The notes: generated from the letters alone by a model not told the origin. Positions 38,242-51,818 are shown, counted from the stretch's first letter. The stretch: DNA of 64,000 nucleotides from Pseudisothecium myosuroides (GCA_951799445.1 OX637287.1:18042224-18106223), one strand, 5' to 3'. Numbers and translations are program-made.

Positions 38242-40095
38242 CCCCTAAAGGATCAATCTGCTATTTTTAACAACATAGCAATTTTGGGCAGGTACAAGTG
38301 ACTAGAGATTTGCATATTTTAGGCTGAAATTGTATTAGAAGGTGGGGACAAGGAATATCTTTCATATGCACTAAATTTCATGACATTTGGAAATAGGAGT
38401 CAAAAGTTATGGCCTAATATTTCCCTTTTTTTCGTATATGGGTAGTCCGGACAGTTCAGAAAAAATCACTTTTTTCAAAAACAAAAATTTGAAATTGGTT
38501 TTCTAGATTTATATATATGTGTAAAGCTTTGAATCTTTTTATTTCAATCAATGAGTCAAAAGTTATGAGGAACTTTAGTTTGTGGGCAGATATAAATTCT
38601 CTACTCTAAAATAAACTTTGAAGTCGTTCATTTCATTCAATTTTCAATATTTTTGGAAAAAAATAAAATTTCCGGATGTAGATTGTTTATTACAACATTA
38701 CAACCATTGGGATTGCCATTTTTCAATTCCATAATTAACTTCTTAATCCCTAAAGGACCAACACGCATTTTTTGGCAACATAGAAATTTTGGGCAGGTAC
38801 ATGTGACTGGAGATTTGCATATTTTGGGCTGAAATTTTTACAGAAGGTGGGGACAAGGAATATCTTTCATATGCACCAAATTTCATGACATTTGGAAATA
38901 TGAGTCAAAAGTTATGGCCTAATATGTTGTTTGTTTCTCACCTCGGGCAGTTTGGGCAAATAAAAAAATCACTTTTTTCAAAAATAAAAATTTGAAGTTG
39001 GTCTATTAGATTTATATAAACATGGAAAGCTTTGAATCATTCCATTTTGATCAATGAGTCAAACGTTATGAGGATTTTTAGTTTGCGGGCAATTATAGAT
39101 TGTCTACTCCAAAATAAACTTTGAAGTGGTTTATTTCACTCAATTTTCAATATTTTTCAAAAAAAATAAAAATTATAGGATGTACATTGTTTATTACAAC
39201 ATTTCAACCATTGGGATTGGCATTTTTCAATTCCATAATTAACTTTTTAACAATTTAGTGTTTTGAACCAGTCTCTACTTCTTTCTACTTGCTATTTTTT
39301 TTTATATGTTGTAAAATTCCAAATATTCTGAAAATTTTCAAGCATGTAGCCAACTTGCCCTGAAGAATGAATCCAAAGAAGCATAACCATTTTGGATTTT
39401 TTTTCATAATAATTTGACCTTGTAAAGTGCAACTACCCTTTTTTTCGAAGGGCCAAAAAAAGGACTTTTGCCACTTCAAATGCTAATATCTTCCAATCTA
39501 CACAATGAAAATTTCTGAAATTTTTTCCACATATTCTCAAACTAGAGTACTACAAGATCCTACGGTTAAATGTGTCCAAAAATGATATTTTTCAAAAATT
39601 TGGTACTTGTACTGAAAAATGGCAGTTTTGGAGCATTTTTGGTGAGAACACAGTCAAGGAACTTTAGGGGTTAACAATTTAGTGTTTTGAACCATTCTCT
39701 ACTTCTTTCTACTTACTATTATTTTTCTATATGTTGTACTATTCCAAATGATCTGAAATTTTTTAACCATGTAGCCAATTTGCCCTGAAGAATGAATCCA
39801 AAGAGTAACAACCATTTTGGATATTTTTCATACAAATGTGACCTTGTGAAGTGCAGCTGCCCGATTTTTCACAGGGCCAAAAAAAGGATTTTTGTCAATT
39901 CAAATGCTAATATCTTGCAATCCACACGGTGGAAATTTCTGATTTTTTTTTCCACATCTTTCCAAGTCAGCGTACTACAAGATCCTACAATTATATGTGT
40001 CTAAAAATGTTTTTTTATCCAAAATTTGGTACTTGTGCTCAAAATGGTAGTTTTTAAGTGTTTTGGGGGAAACCATAGTCAAAGAACTTAAAGGG
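38242..40095. mobile_element. TTAA-family element, copy A, split by copy B
   Basis: The left end is TTAA (38238-38241) then CCCCTAAAGGATC. The right end is GAACTTAAAGGG then TTAA (40096-40099). The halves 38242-38746 and 39671-40095 correspond to the left and right halves of copy B, which lies between them. Confidence 0.88.
38747..39670. mobile_element. TTAA-family element, copy B (924 bp), nested in copy A
   Basis: TCCCTAAAGGACC at the left and GGAACTTTAGGGG at the right, flanked by TTAA at 38743-38746 and 39671-39674. Copy A's own sequence continues ACTTC-TTAA-CAATTTAGTG across the insertion, exactly as the uninterrupted version inside B reads (ACTTTTTAACAATTTAGTG). Confidence 0.92.
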
Positions 40096-40099
40096 TTAA

Positions 40100-40440
40100 A
40101 TCAAGAATTATGAAAAATTTATCGGGTGCACTAATATGGGAATTCTTCGTATTTTAGATTAAATTAATATAATATTGTCCATACTATTTTCATACTATCT
40201 CAAACAAAATTATTATCATCCAATTTTTATCCAATTTTATTTACATTCATTCAAATCTCAAATGAAATTTATCCAAATATTCACAATATTTAGATCACAT
40301 CCTTTCAACATTTATCTAAATTAGTGTGAAGGAGACTCTCACTAGTCAAACTTTTGTGCAAATTAAATAATTAGATTAAAGTAATCTCAAAACCTAATTT
40401 CATACCAACCATTCAAAAGGTGTTAGTTTGTCATGTACGC
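40100..40440. other. AT-rich intergenic DNA, no gene seen
   Basis: Nothing recognisable. Confidence 0.4.
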
Positions 40441-40570
40441 CACTACAAGAAAACAACCTCCAAATTGACACATCCGAATTGACAGATAATGTCTGAATTG
40501 ACAGAAAAAATGTCCAAATTGACAAAAAATTGATAGAAAAAGTATCCAAATTGACAAAAAAATGATAGCA
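40441..40570 (+). mobile_element. CACTA-type terminus with subterminal repeats
   Basis: It begins CACTACAAGAAAA, the classic plant CACTA terminus, followed by about five spaced copies of a (T)CCAAATTGACA-like motif in 110 bp, as expected of subterminal transposase-binding repeats. No matching opposite end was found, so it may be a solo end. Confidence 0.65.
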
Positions 40571-41429
40571 TTCCTACGTAACGTGCCCTAAACTTATCAT
40601 GGGCGCGTGGTCCATCGGCACCATGGCGCCACACAATGACACAATTGACTATAAGTACGTACAAGCTGTAATTTGTATCCTTTGAAAATTCAAAAAACTT
40701 CATAATATGTATGTTTGTAGAAGCAATTAGAAACAACATCCCGATTGGCACCTTAATAGTACTCCAAGCTGTCAAATTTCCTCCTCGCAACCATTATGAC
40801 ATATAATGGTTGAGAACTATATCAACACAATACATAATTAGATTGGTAGCGTATCATAACTCTTCAACTTGGCACAAACCCAATTATGTATCATATTGGC
40901 ATGGTTCTTGACCATTATCTAGTTCATAATGGTTTTATTCGACATCATTGCTTGCAATTCTTTCGTTGTAATCTAATTGTCTTTGTGCTTGCCCTTGCCC
41001 TTAGAGCATCGCCACGGCTACACTCCAAAGCGGCTCAACACGCTAAAGTGGCACGTCAAGCAAATTTTTTTTCCCACTGCATGCACGCGGACTCACCCAA
41101 AATGCCCAGCCACCCAATTGCAAGCAACCAGGCACCCTCAAGTTTGAGGGTAGGCTCCTTCCATCTAAGCCCTTCAGATGGAGGGACGGTCCTAATGGAA
41201 GGGTGGTTTTGGGGGGGGTCATCTTGGCTGGCTTGGCAGTTCGAGCTCCTTTCATGAGGGAATAACCTCAGCTAGAAGATCATGATTCATAGGCATGTTG
41301 ATATTTAGTAAGGTGCTTGCCTGCTGATCACATCTCCCCAAGCAACCAAGCTATTTGTTCAAACTTTGATAAGGTAGGAGGTTCAAATTTTGATAAGGCT
41401 AGATCTGAATTTTGGGTAGGGGAAACATC

Positions 41430-41558
41430 CACTAGTAAAAAATAGGGGCCTAAATGACTGCGGTAGTCATTTTTTGTCCACAATGACTACAAAATGACTG
41501 CAAAGTGACTGCTGCAGTCATTGTGGACAAGTCATTTATAGCCTGTTTTCTACTAGTG
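41430..41558. mobile_element. Miniature CACTA element (129 bp)
   Basis: CACTAGTAAAAAATAGG at the left and CCTGTTTTCTACTAGTG at the right, flanked by the 3-bp duplication ATC (41427-41429 and 41559-41561). The middle is a set of AATGACT(A/G)C words forming a hairpin. Confidence 0.85.
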
Positions 41559-42358
41559 ATCTTGAAATATTTATCAGTAAATTTTCCTTGAGCCCATTGC
41601 AATTGGAATTCACATCTAAACTAAGTTGTTTCATATTTCCTGGAGCTTTGTGACTAATGTTAATGACTTCTATTTCAGGAGTCAATGACATTAATCAAAC
41701 TTCACATTTACTTTTTAAGTTTAATGTCTAAACGACCTTCTACCTAAACATCACATTGTAATAATGAAACTTTAGATCCATTTAAAATTAACTAACATGC
41801 ACTTATAACACTATTGTCCTACTGCAAGACCATCTTGTGGATTACTTTTTATGCAAAATATTGGTGATTTGCAATCATTCATCTAGTTTAGATTAAAAAA
41901 TTTAAGATGGGAATTTATACAATGGATGGGTGATTGTAATCATAGATAATATATAGATAGAATTTGAAAATAGGAATGTCCAATTTTTATTTATACATCA
42001 AGTTAAATATATGATATTATTATTTTATTTATATCAAAAAAAAAATTATAATCTCATGAACGTTGGAATGATGGGCCAAAAGAACATAATGTACAACATT
42101 GAATCATATTTTGCATAATGTGCAACATTTCAATCTATAAAACTATCATCTCATTGCATTCAATAAAAGTTGAAGACACCTCTATAGAACTCAATCTCAG
42201 ACAAACCACTTCACTACTATTTCAACTAATCATAAAAATTACAAAATGAAAGTGTTCAAATTGTAATTTTTTTGAATTTGAGAATTTTCATTCTTTAAAT
42301 TCATTTGAAAAATATCTATGCACTTTATTTGAAATTGAATTGTATAGATGTCCTTTAA
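41559..42358. other. AT-rich DNA within the composite, no gene seen
   Basis: No recognisable coding or repeat structure. Confidence 0.4.
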
Positions 42359-42926
42359 CCCCTAAAGGACCGGAGGGGTGTCCAGATTTCCAAAATTGCG
42401 AAGATCTATTATAAAATGAACTTAGAAGGATATTTTAATGATGACTTTCAAACAATAGTTGTAAAATGCTATTTATAGATCACATCCATATGGTTAGATC
42501 AACAAAAACACATACCAATATTTTTCAATAAAATTTGAAGCCAGAAATTGGAAATTCCTCCTAAAATCAATTGTAGATTGAATATTTATGATTTTTAAAA
42601 TATTTTTTTTTCTATAAGTTTAAAATATTGAATTCTAATTATAGTAATTTTTGAAGATTTTTATTTGATTTTTTTATTCAAGTCATTTTTGAAGGGTCAT
42701 TTTTTGAATTGAATAAGTTACTTTTTGAGGCTAGACCTCCCGATACCTTTTGAATTATAGAATATTTGCAAAGCAAAATCTTCATAATCTGAACCGTACA
42801 AATATTAAAGAACTAATATAAGAATCTTGAAAAAAAATTGATGGATGAAAAAACGCATTTCGGTGAGTTTGGGACGTGTTTCCGTTCATTCATTGTTCAA
42901 AATCTGCACTCATGGTCCTTTAGGGG
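42359..42926. mobile_element. TTAA-family element, copy E (568 bp)
   Basis: TTAA (42355-42358) precedes CCCCTAAAGGACCGG. The right end ATGGTCCTTTAGGGG is followed by TTAA (42927-42930). Short sub-family, about the size of copy F. Confidence 0.9.
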
Positions 42927-45196
42927 TTAATAAAGATGACATATATATACTCTTTGAAGTTGAAGCTACAAAAATGTTAAAGAAACATCAATTTATAAGC
43001 GCTTCTGATATTCCTTAAAGCCTTTAGTCACTTACGGGCTAATGTTTGGGATGGTTTTGGAAATGAGTTCATTTGCACTTTTGAACTAAATTCATATTGC
43101 ATGCATAATCTTTTTTACTTTAAATGTTTCACTTCCATTTTTCTTTAAATGTTTAAATAAGATTGAGCTTTCAAAAAAATTAGTTTACATTTTTACTAAT
43201 GTGACTAACCTCTATTTTTGAGGTAAGTGCCATTACTCACATGTGAATTAAAGAAGCTTTGAACATTCTTTAACTTTTTAAAACATATTCAAATAATACC
43301 CACAAATGTACATTATAATTTCCAAAAAAACATATAAAATGAAACTTTGAATATATACATGATGCATACATATTATTGAAGCAAGCAATAAAAAAATGAT
43401 ACAAATGTTGCACATAAATATATGCAAATTATTATAACTAGTAGTTATAACTGCTATAATTTTATTTTCATTAAATGAATAACACCAAACAAATAGTTTG
43501 AATTAAATAAGATTTGCATCCACCTTCCTAATATATATTCTTTGTTATCATTAGAATTTAGGGAAGGTTCGTCATTTGTATCTCCGTTAGGATCCTTACT
43601 TACACCTCCACATCGAACCTCACTTGAACCCTCATCAAAACTCCCACTTGATCCCTCATTTGAACCGTCCACTCGGATCCACACATGCATCTTCATCAAA
43701 ATCTTCCAAGTCATAGATTAATCCACGAGGTTCATATATACCCGGTAGCAAATCAAACAAATGTTGATATTCTTCATCAACAATTTGTTTTACAGCCAAC
43801 ATGTATTTACAAATTGGACCCAATAGTTGTTACACTTGCACCATTCACGAGATAAATTAACTATTTACCACTTGTTTGACACGGTTTAACACGGTTTGAC
43901 ACGGTTTGGCTTCAGAACGCAAACTCCAAATGACATGGATCAATTACTTCCAAATTTGTTGATTGGTCCTCTTTATACCATTGGACCAATTTTTTGGCCT
44001 TTTGCAATCTCGTTGTTCTACCCTTATTTCCTCCTCTAATGGAATACTTTCATGATTCACTCAACCAATGAGCATTATTGTAATGCTCATCTTTTGTCAG
44101 TCCTCCAAATCGCCGTCCAATATCAAATTACCTATTAGTGCGAAAATCAATTCATCAAGTCTTTGATTGACTTTCCCATCTAATAAGGTGTAATTCACAT
44201 ATTGCCACATGCGTTCTACAAGGTTCGTCGTGTTTGCATGTCCGTACTTAAACATTGTAGCCATCTAGGCCACATAGATTTTCAAGGACTGCTATGTCTT
44301 GCCCAACCTTGTTCAATATACTTTAATACACTTGCATTATTAGCATATTGGGTTTTCATTCTTCCATATGCTACATTGAAGTCGTCTTTGATAGCTGCTT
44401 CCAACATAGAGCACATTCCTTTGCATAGATCGTTGCGAAGCCCCTCAGGTATTTTAGGCAACAAATAGTCCATCCATGCCTTTTGGGCATGAAATCAATA
44501 CAAAAACAATCTATACTTCGTTTGAATTCCTCCAATTGTTTGGTCTTCCCAACACCAAATATCTTCATCGATCGCCCTCATTATAGCAATCTTCGAAGTT
44601 TTGTTTTTGTCAATTACTATTGCGTTCGGTCGGATTGTACTCATATTTTGAAACACAACTTTTACAGTAAGCCACAATGTTGTTCCCACTTGGCTACTTT
44701 TATTATCATCACTACAAAGCATAATGAAAATAGGCATACCCAAACCATTCAAATTGGGGTACAATCTAGCAAATAACGGCATGCCCCATTGATTGGTTCT
44801 AGATGTGAAGTCAATCACCCATGCCAAGTTTGGAGTTATAGTATTTGCACGCTTGAATATCTCTTCAGTTTGCATTACTAACACAAACGGTCGCTTATTA
44901 AAATCTACATTTACACGATCGTATGGTTGATAAAAAATTACCCTCTTCTTTTAATCCATTTGGGAACCGTTTGTTGTACTACATCATAGTCATCTTCACC
45001 ACATCTTTCATGCAATTGAAGCCGATAGGAGAGGGCTAATGCTTCTTTTGGATACAAAAAGAAACAAAATGTTTGTTATTCATGTAAAAGAGCAATTTTG
45101 TGCAAGATATCTTTACACATTTTCGAATACGCTAGTGCTAATTGGATGTTATTTAAGCTTTGTAACATCTTAGAACAATTATTTATTGCACTTTAA

Positions 45197-46122
45197 CCCC
45201 TAAAGTTCCTTGACTATGTCCTCACCCCAAATGCTCCAAAATTGCCATTTCTAGTACAAGTACCAAAATTTTGAAAAATATCATTTTTGGACACATGTAA
45301 CCGTAGGATCTTGTAGTACTCTGGTTTGAGAATATGTGGAAAAAATTTCAAAAATTTCCATCCTGTAGATTGGAATATATTAGCGTTTGAAGTGGAAAGA
45401 GTCCTTTTTTTTGGCCCTACGAAAAACCGGGCAGCTGCACTTCACAAGGTCAAATTATTATGAAAAAAATTCCAAAATGGTTGTGCTTCTTTGGATTCAT
45501 TCTTCAGGGCAAGTTGGCTACATGCTTAAAATTTTTCAAATTATTTGGAATTGTACAACATATAGGAAAAAAATAGTAAGTAGAAAGAAGTAGAGAATGG
45601 TTCAAAACACGAAATTGTTAAGAAGTTGATTATGGAATTAAAAAATGCCAATCCCAATGGTTGCAATGTTGTAATAAACAATCTACATCCTACAATTTTA
45701 TTCTTTTTGAAAAATATTGAAAATTGAGTGAAATAAACAACTTCAAAGTTTATTTTAGAGTAGACAATCCATAATTGCCCGCAAACTAAAAATCCTCATA
45801 ACGTTTGACTCGTTGATGAGAATGGAATGATTCAAAGCTTTACACGTATATATAAATCTAATAAACCAATTTCAAATTTTTATTTTTGAAAAAAGTGATT
45901 TTTTCTGATCTGCTCGGACTGCCCGAGTTGAGAAACAAACAACATATTAGGCCATAACTTTTGACTCGTATTTCCAAATGTCATGAAATTTGGTGCATAT
46001 GAAAGATATTCCTCGTCCCCACCTTCTATAAAAATTTCAGCCCAAAATATGCAAATCTCCAATCACACGTACCTGCCCAAAATTTCTATGTTGTCAAAAA
46101 AGGCATGTTGGTCTTTTAGGGG
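45197..46122. mobile_element. TTAA-family element, copy C (926 bp)
   Basis: TTAA (45193-45196) precedes CCCCTAAAGTTCC. The right end GGTCTTTTAGGGG is followed by TTAA (46123-46126). It is the reverse orientation of copy B and sits in the MULE-like pseudogene. Confidence 0.92.
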
Positions 46123-46550
46123 TTAATGAACGGACAAAAAATAACAATCAGTCATTGAGCCTGGTTAATGTCCATTGTATTCTTCATTCACATGAATCTC
46201 AATATCCGGGCCCTCTTCATACGGATATATGACTTTCACATAAAATTTGCACCCAACATATTTGGCTGTCAAATATTGCTTTTCTCTATCGTTCAACCCT
46301 CTAATGTCATTTGATTTACTTTGGAATTTTATTCCACGGTAACATAAATATATATAAACCTTGAATGCAAAAAGTTTCACGTGGGAGTATCTATAAATCG
46401 GTTTCAAGCGCATCAAGTGTTGTGCTTTTAAATTATCCAAGAAGTCCTCCACCTCTCCCAAAGGCATTGTGTACTTTGCATTGTATTGTCGCAATCGACA
46501 AACCAACCTCGGGGGATTTACTCCCGATTTTTTAGAAAACTATGTGAGAT

Positions 46551-46704
46551 AAAAAATAGGGTCAATTTAATTCTTTGAACAAAAAATTTATACATTTCTT
46601 AGATCTACCATAGCATTGGTAATAAGTGGTGTAGGCAATTATAAATAAAATAGGGTATAGAGAATTCTTCCATTTTGAAATGTAGTAGAAAAAAAATAGG
46701 ATGC
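46551..46704. repeat. Left subterminal motif repeats of the 8-kb element
   Basis: A-rich runs ending in TAGGGT or TAGGATGC occur at 46551-46562, 46647-46656 and 46689-46704. The same motif recurs at the other end (54349, 54395 and 54443), in the same orientation. Confidence 0.55.
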
Positions 46705-46815
46705 TAAAATTGGGATTCCCCTAAACTTGTATAGTAGGTTCAGTTCTGCAATTAAAGTCTGCTGAGCTGTGATTCATAATTTTAGACTTTTCCCAATGCT
46801 GGGCAAGTGCTGAAG

Positions 46816-46905
46816 GGAAATTCAAATTGGATGACGGGTGAGTGGCCGGGTATGTGCTTCAGGAAAATTCAAATTGGATCTGGGGCGGGTGGCCGGGTAT
46901 GTGCT
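46816..46905. repeat. Tandem duplication in the transposase leader
   Basis: A unit of about 47 bp (AAATTCAAATTGGAT, then GGGTG, GTGGCCGGGTATGTGCT) is repeated at 46816-46858 and 46862-46905 in the presumed promoter or 5' leader of the transposase gene. Confidence 0.8.
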
Positions 46906-47407
46906 GCCGCCCCAACGGCTTCAGGGTTTCCGTCTCTGCTTGCAGTTTCGCGTGGCAAGGGTGGGTGCAGTTGGAGTTTGTTGCAAATTGATTCTGCTTG
47001 TTGAAGATAGGGTTCTCTGCTTTTGATGTGCGACCGAAGAGCTTGAAGATTAGTTGTGGAATGGTTGAAATTGATTTCTGAAGTTCGAGGACAACATCTT
47101 TGGGAAGATCAGGTGAGGTCACGGCTACAAATTGCAGTTGTCTTAGGGTGTGGATTCGTTTTGCATCGTCTTTTTTGTATGGCGGACTTGCTGTTTAGGT
47201 TTAGGGTTTGCGAGTAGGGCAACAAGGTACAAATCCTGTGTAGGGTTCAGCTTTCTTTCGGTTTCAGGTGTCAACACTCTTCACGACATTGAAGTGCGGT
47301 TTAGGGCTTTAGGGTTTAGGACTTCAGGATTCACGCGTGTAGTTGTTGTGCAGGATGATGATGAAAATTAAGGTATATACGCTCACGGATGAAGCTGCAT
47401 CTCCAAA

Positions 47408-50400
47408 ATGTATTGGGACAATGAAGGAGAATCTCTAGCTGATCTGCGACTGCGTCTGGAACAAAAGCAGGTTTTGAATTTTCAATTCCAGTACTGGGAT
47501 GTGGAAAAACGCTGTAGAGTAGCAACAACGCTGGAATCCTTGAACGATGTTGAAGACACCGTGTTCATGATCCCGGTTGTGGAGCTTGATGATGAACAAG
47601 AAAATGCAGCCTCCAAACGACAGCGCCTGGGCGGCAAGCCAGATCTCCTGGAAACTCGGCAAAGTAACGATCCAGAAGCGGACATCCCCGAATTCCCTCC
47701 AATTGACACAAGTGGCAGTGGCGACATGGACGGGCAGACTGATTTCGCTTCCTGCTCACGAATTAGCGCGTGCAGCAAAGAAAGCTTCTTGCAGTCCTTG
47801 CTTGTGCCGAAGGAGGTGCTGGCCTCGTACAGGGACGGAGAACACAAACTCCGCAAGGTTTTGAGGGATGTTTCTCTCGAGGACCACGAATGGTGTTTAA
47901 AATCCTACGACAACCACGACAGAGCTATTGTGATCCTATACTGTCTTGAATGCAAGAAGGATTTCGGTGGGACAGATGGACTGCACACGAAGGACAGGAT
48001 TTCAAATCTGTTCTCAAATTTCCGGAAGAGCCACGTGATGAGTAATCAACACATCAGAAGTTGGTGTCAGCGTAAGGGGCTAGACTGGTGCAACCACCCT
48101 CAATCACTTGCAAAAGGGAAGAAGACCGTGGTTCTTACGGCTGAAGATCACAAGCGTTTGGTGCTAGAAGGTGTTGAAATTCTCAATCAAGTGAATGACA
48201 ATCTCGACCCCAACCGGAAAACTTTTGAATTGGTCGGAGGAGATCCCAACAGCACAGAGTTGAAGAGCTTCTGGTGGAAAGCAAAATGTGTAACTTGCAA
48301 TGAGGTCTACTGTCTCTGCCCTCCCCAAAAAAATTTAGAAGCTAACTTATTGAACCATGCTGGAGGAAGTAGGCACGCTGAGAAGGTACTTGAGGCGGCC
48401 ACATTTGGGAGGGGGGCTGCTCTTTCCGGCAAGAGGGGGAGGCCCACGAAGTCAACAGGAGAGACTTCAAATTTGAATCAGAAACAACTACATGCATTTT
48501 TTGGGCACGTTGCAGACAGCCTACAGGTAAGTGTTCCCCGTTCTATGGATCGATTTCATTGCAAACTACTGATGTGCTGGAGATTCAGGGGACCGTGTGC
48601 TGTATATGCGGGAAAGTCATTCAATGTAGCTGGATTGTTCTTTGACATAAAGCCTGGTCAATGCTGGTACCCCGAACTTTGGATCCAGGAAGTTCTGGTC
48701 GTCGATGGCCAGTGCGTTAATATTATGGGAACCTTTAGACATCGCAGTTGTCTTAGGGTGTCTATGAATAACGAACCTTGGCCTGGTCTAACCTGCAGTC
48801 TGTGCGCAACTATCCCTTGTTTAACAGACTTTAGGTTGAGGGTGATGAGGGAGGACAAGTGTGTTCAAAAACGAGGTACGAGGACTACTGAGGGGGGGAG
48901 ACGCATTGGATATCTCTCTTTGCCGGAACTCACTACACACAGTAGGTCTATGTCCAAAAAATTGAGAGTTGAGCGTCTTTATCATTGGGCAGCCAAACTT
49001 AGGATTGTACAACTGAAAGTTAAACGTCCTACACTAAAAGAATCCGCAGCCGTTGCTTCTAACAAACATAATTTGTATAAGTTTTGTACAAATATTCTAG
49101 CAGCCCACAGGTCTGGTGCATTTGGAGGGAGGCCAGCACTATGGGATTTCTTTCAAGATGTTGCTGCTAATTTGAATCGCAGGAAGGAGGGCTCTAGATA
49201 TTCAGAGAATTCAAAGGCACTTGCCCAAGCCATGAAAGTGTATGGAGGAAGGAGGATGTGTGACTTATTTTCACTCAACTACTCTGGTCTTAGTTACAGC
49301 ACTGTGAAGAGGGACAACAAAAAAGGTCTGCAGCATGTCCCAAGTGAGCATGGTGAGATTTTCGCAGCAATAGCTGACATTTACAAGGACGCCAAATCTG
49401 CACATAGAATAACTGGCCCAGTCCCAGTGATACTAGCTGAAGACGAGACTAAGGTCAGATCTCGAGTTTCATATGAACAGCGTTTTGACAGCTTGACTGG
49501 TTTTTGCGGTCACAGTGAAAACCACGTATGTGTATCAAACTACAAACCCATTATTGGCGTAGGTGAGGCAGGTTACAACAAAATTTTAGAATGTTTTCGG
49601 ATTGACAAAGTGGGAGGTTTTGCAAGGGTTTTGATGGTCAGCCCACTCCACGAGAAGTTGCCAAGGTTAGTATTGTGTGTGTCTTGCACTTGCAATGCCT
49701 TTGATTCCAAGTGGGTTCACAATCAGTGGGTCAAAATCGATAAATTGTGGGACAAACATTGCAAGGACGTGGTTGGACCCATTATTGGGCATGCCAGCGA
49801 TGGAGATTCCCGCAGGCGCCAACTCATGCTTGCAGAATATAAATCCATAGATGGTGATCGGTTTAAAATAGATTGGCCAGGGTGGGTGTTTACCGGGAAG
49901 TTGGATTCAGCGGGGAATGCTAGTGGATTACATGACCAAGATTTTATTCATAACGAAAAAAAACTAATAAATCCTATTGAATCCCCTGTCCGGACGCCTC
50001 AGCTAGGATCAGATGTAGTCACACTAACGCACTTGGGATTAATTTACAACAAGTTCACCTATGACCAACATGGACTGAAATTAGAGGATACAAATCGAAA
50101 AGATAGGCAGAATTGGGCGTCTGCTCAGAGAATTTGCCAGAAATGTGCTAGGCAGTGTCTAGCACAATTGCGGATGTCGAAGGAGGTTCACCAAGAGCGC
50201 ACCCTCGGCACAGAGTACTACCTGGAGGTTTGCTCTAACTACATAGACATTTTTCTTTCTCCAAGGCATGATTTGAGGTCTCTCATAGTTTTGGCGTCTA
50301 AAGTGTCGTTCTTCTTCCGCATTTGGAAGCTTTGGTTTCAATTTGAAAAACCATGCGGTTGGAGGAAATTCCAAAAAGCTGACTGCAACCACGAATTTCG

Positions 50401-51818
50401 TATCGCAGCAGTGTTTCATAGACGTCCAAATGTCCTGTCACTTCGTCGTCTTGCTAATCTGCCATTTTAGAGAGAAGTACCCAGACTTTGCAGTTCCCCT
50501 ACATCTTACAGGGAGCAATGCTTGTGAATTTTTTTTTTCCAAAGTTGGAGGAATGGAAGGGCATGAGAGAGCTTATGATTTTCATCAGCTTGTGAGTACT
50601 GCTAACACATTGAATCGGTTGACAGCAACTGAGTTCAAAGAGAGCGGCCTGAAATTTGGCAGAGTTCATAATAAGATGAAAAATGTTTGGTCAGACCTCC
50701 ACCCGCTCACAGCCGACAAAGTTCCCTGCAATCTTTCCGACTACAGTTCTATTCTTACAGATGCTAACGTCGTGGCAGCCTTGCAGGAGGGTTTGGCGGA
50801 GGCTCAAACCCTGCTGACAGTTCTGAATATGGCCCCTGCTGATGAATGTCGTGATAAAAGTTGGTTTCTAACGCCGTGGTTGTTGGAAAGAGCTGATCCA
50901 CAACACTTCGCATATGTTCCAGCAAGTTTACCAGTTTGTGGGGAGGACGGTGATGCCGAGGTGCTCCGTCATGACTTGGAAGCCAGTACAGCAGGAGAAG
51001 CGACTGTGGACATCAACTCTTGCCCCCCAGCTGACGCCGAAGAAGAACTTGTAGAAGATGGATCAGAAAACATTGCTGTTTTAGAGTCTGAGACCCGAGA
51101 TGTAGTGACAGAGTTGATGAACTCAGAGGAGCCTCAAATCAGCTGCGCAATCCCGGCTGAAAAGGTAATACCTTTTGTTGAATTTGGGGGCCACAATGTT
51201 TACAAATCCACCTTAGTCTCTCAGCTCAATTCGAATCCATTTTTGTCCAAAGACAGGCTAACTAGAGTGAAGAATTCAATTTACTTTAACAATTCAGATG
51301 ATTACATCTCCGCTTCATCTTCCACAGAGAGCATGCTTTTGGGTCTTGGGATGGATTGTGGGGTGTACTTCATGCAGCGTAGTACCGTAAATTCGTCAAC
51401 AGCACTGAAACCAGGAGGCAAGAAGAGTAGGGGAAGACCATCCAAAAAAAGTCAACCTACTTGCGTACTAAACGGAGTAGATCAAGGCACATGGTGTATG
51501 GGAAGAGTACAGAAAATGAGACGAAAAGTGGGGACTTGTTGGGGGAATTGCAGGCAGACAATTGACTTGCAGAACCGCAACGTCAACAGAGGTAAGCGAG
51601 CAGGTAATGCTGGATGCACTTGCATGGTTTACCTAAATTATTTTAGAAGAGTTCCTGGTTTTTGGAAATTTAAGTACAACCACTGCGATTCAATATGGGT
51701 GGATGTGGATACAATTATTTGCACTGTTACAATGTCCTTTGATGCGGAGAGGGATGTATTTGAGCTTGATCATGTTGATGGAAATTCGTTAGATGAATTT
51801 GTTGAGAAATCAAAGTAA
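47408..51818 (+). CDS. Transposase-like protein of the 8-kb element, split by one frameshift
   Basis: ATG at 47408 opens 1,020 codons to 50470. The frame one base later continues the same protein from about 50343 to the TAA at 51818, for some 1,450 residues in all. Features in order: an acidic N-terminus; BED-like zinc finger C179-x2-C182...H209-x5-H215; a second at C294-x2-C297...H317-x5-H323; an AT-hook (KRGRPTK, 342-348); a conserved-looking core with LAEDETKV (D679) and GHASDGDSRRR (D798, D800) as candidate acidic catalytic residues; then, after the frameshift, LTGSNACEFFFSKVGG (possible third acid) and a second AT-hook (SRGRPSKK) near the C-terminus. It presumably cuts and joins this element's own ends in the nucleus. 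I cannot assign a superfamily. A strong donor-like CAG-GTAAGT at 48524-48532 has no in-phase acceptor nearby. Confidence 0.75.

Noticed and set aside
48527..48588. Possible 62-bp intron in the transposase (CAG-GTAAGT ... TTCAG)
   Set aside because: Removing it shifts the frame and meets a stop quickly, while the unspliced frame reads as good protein.
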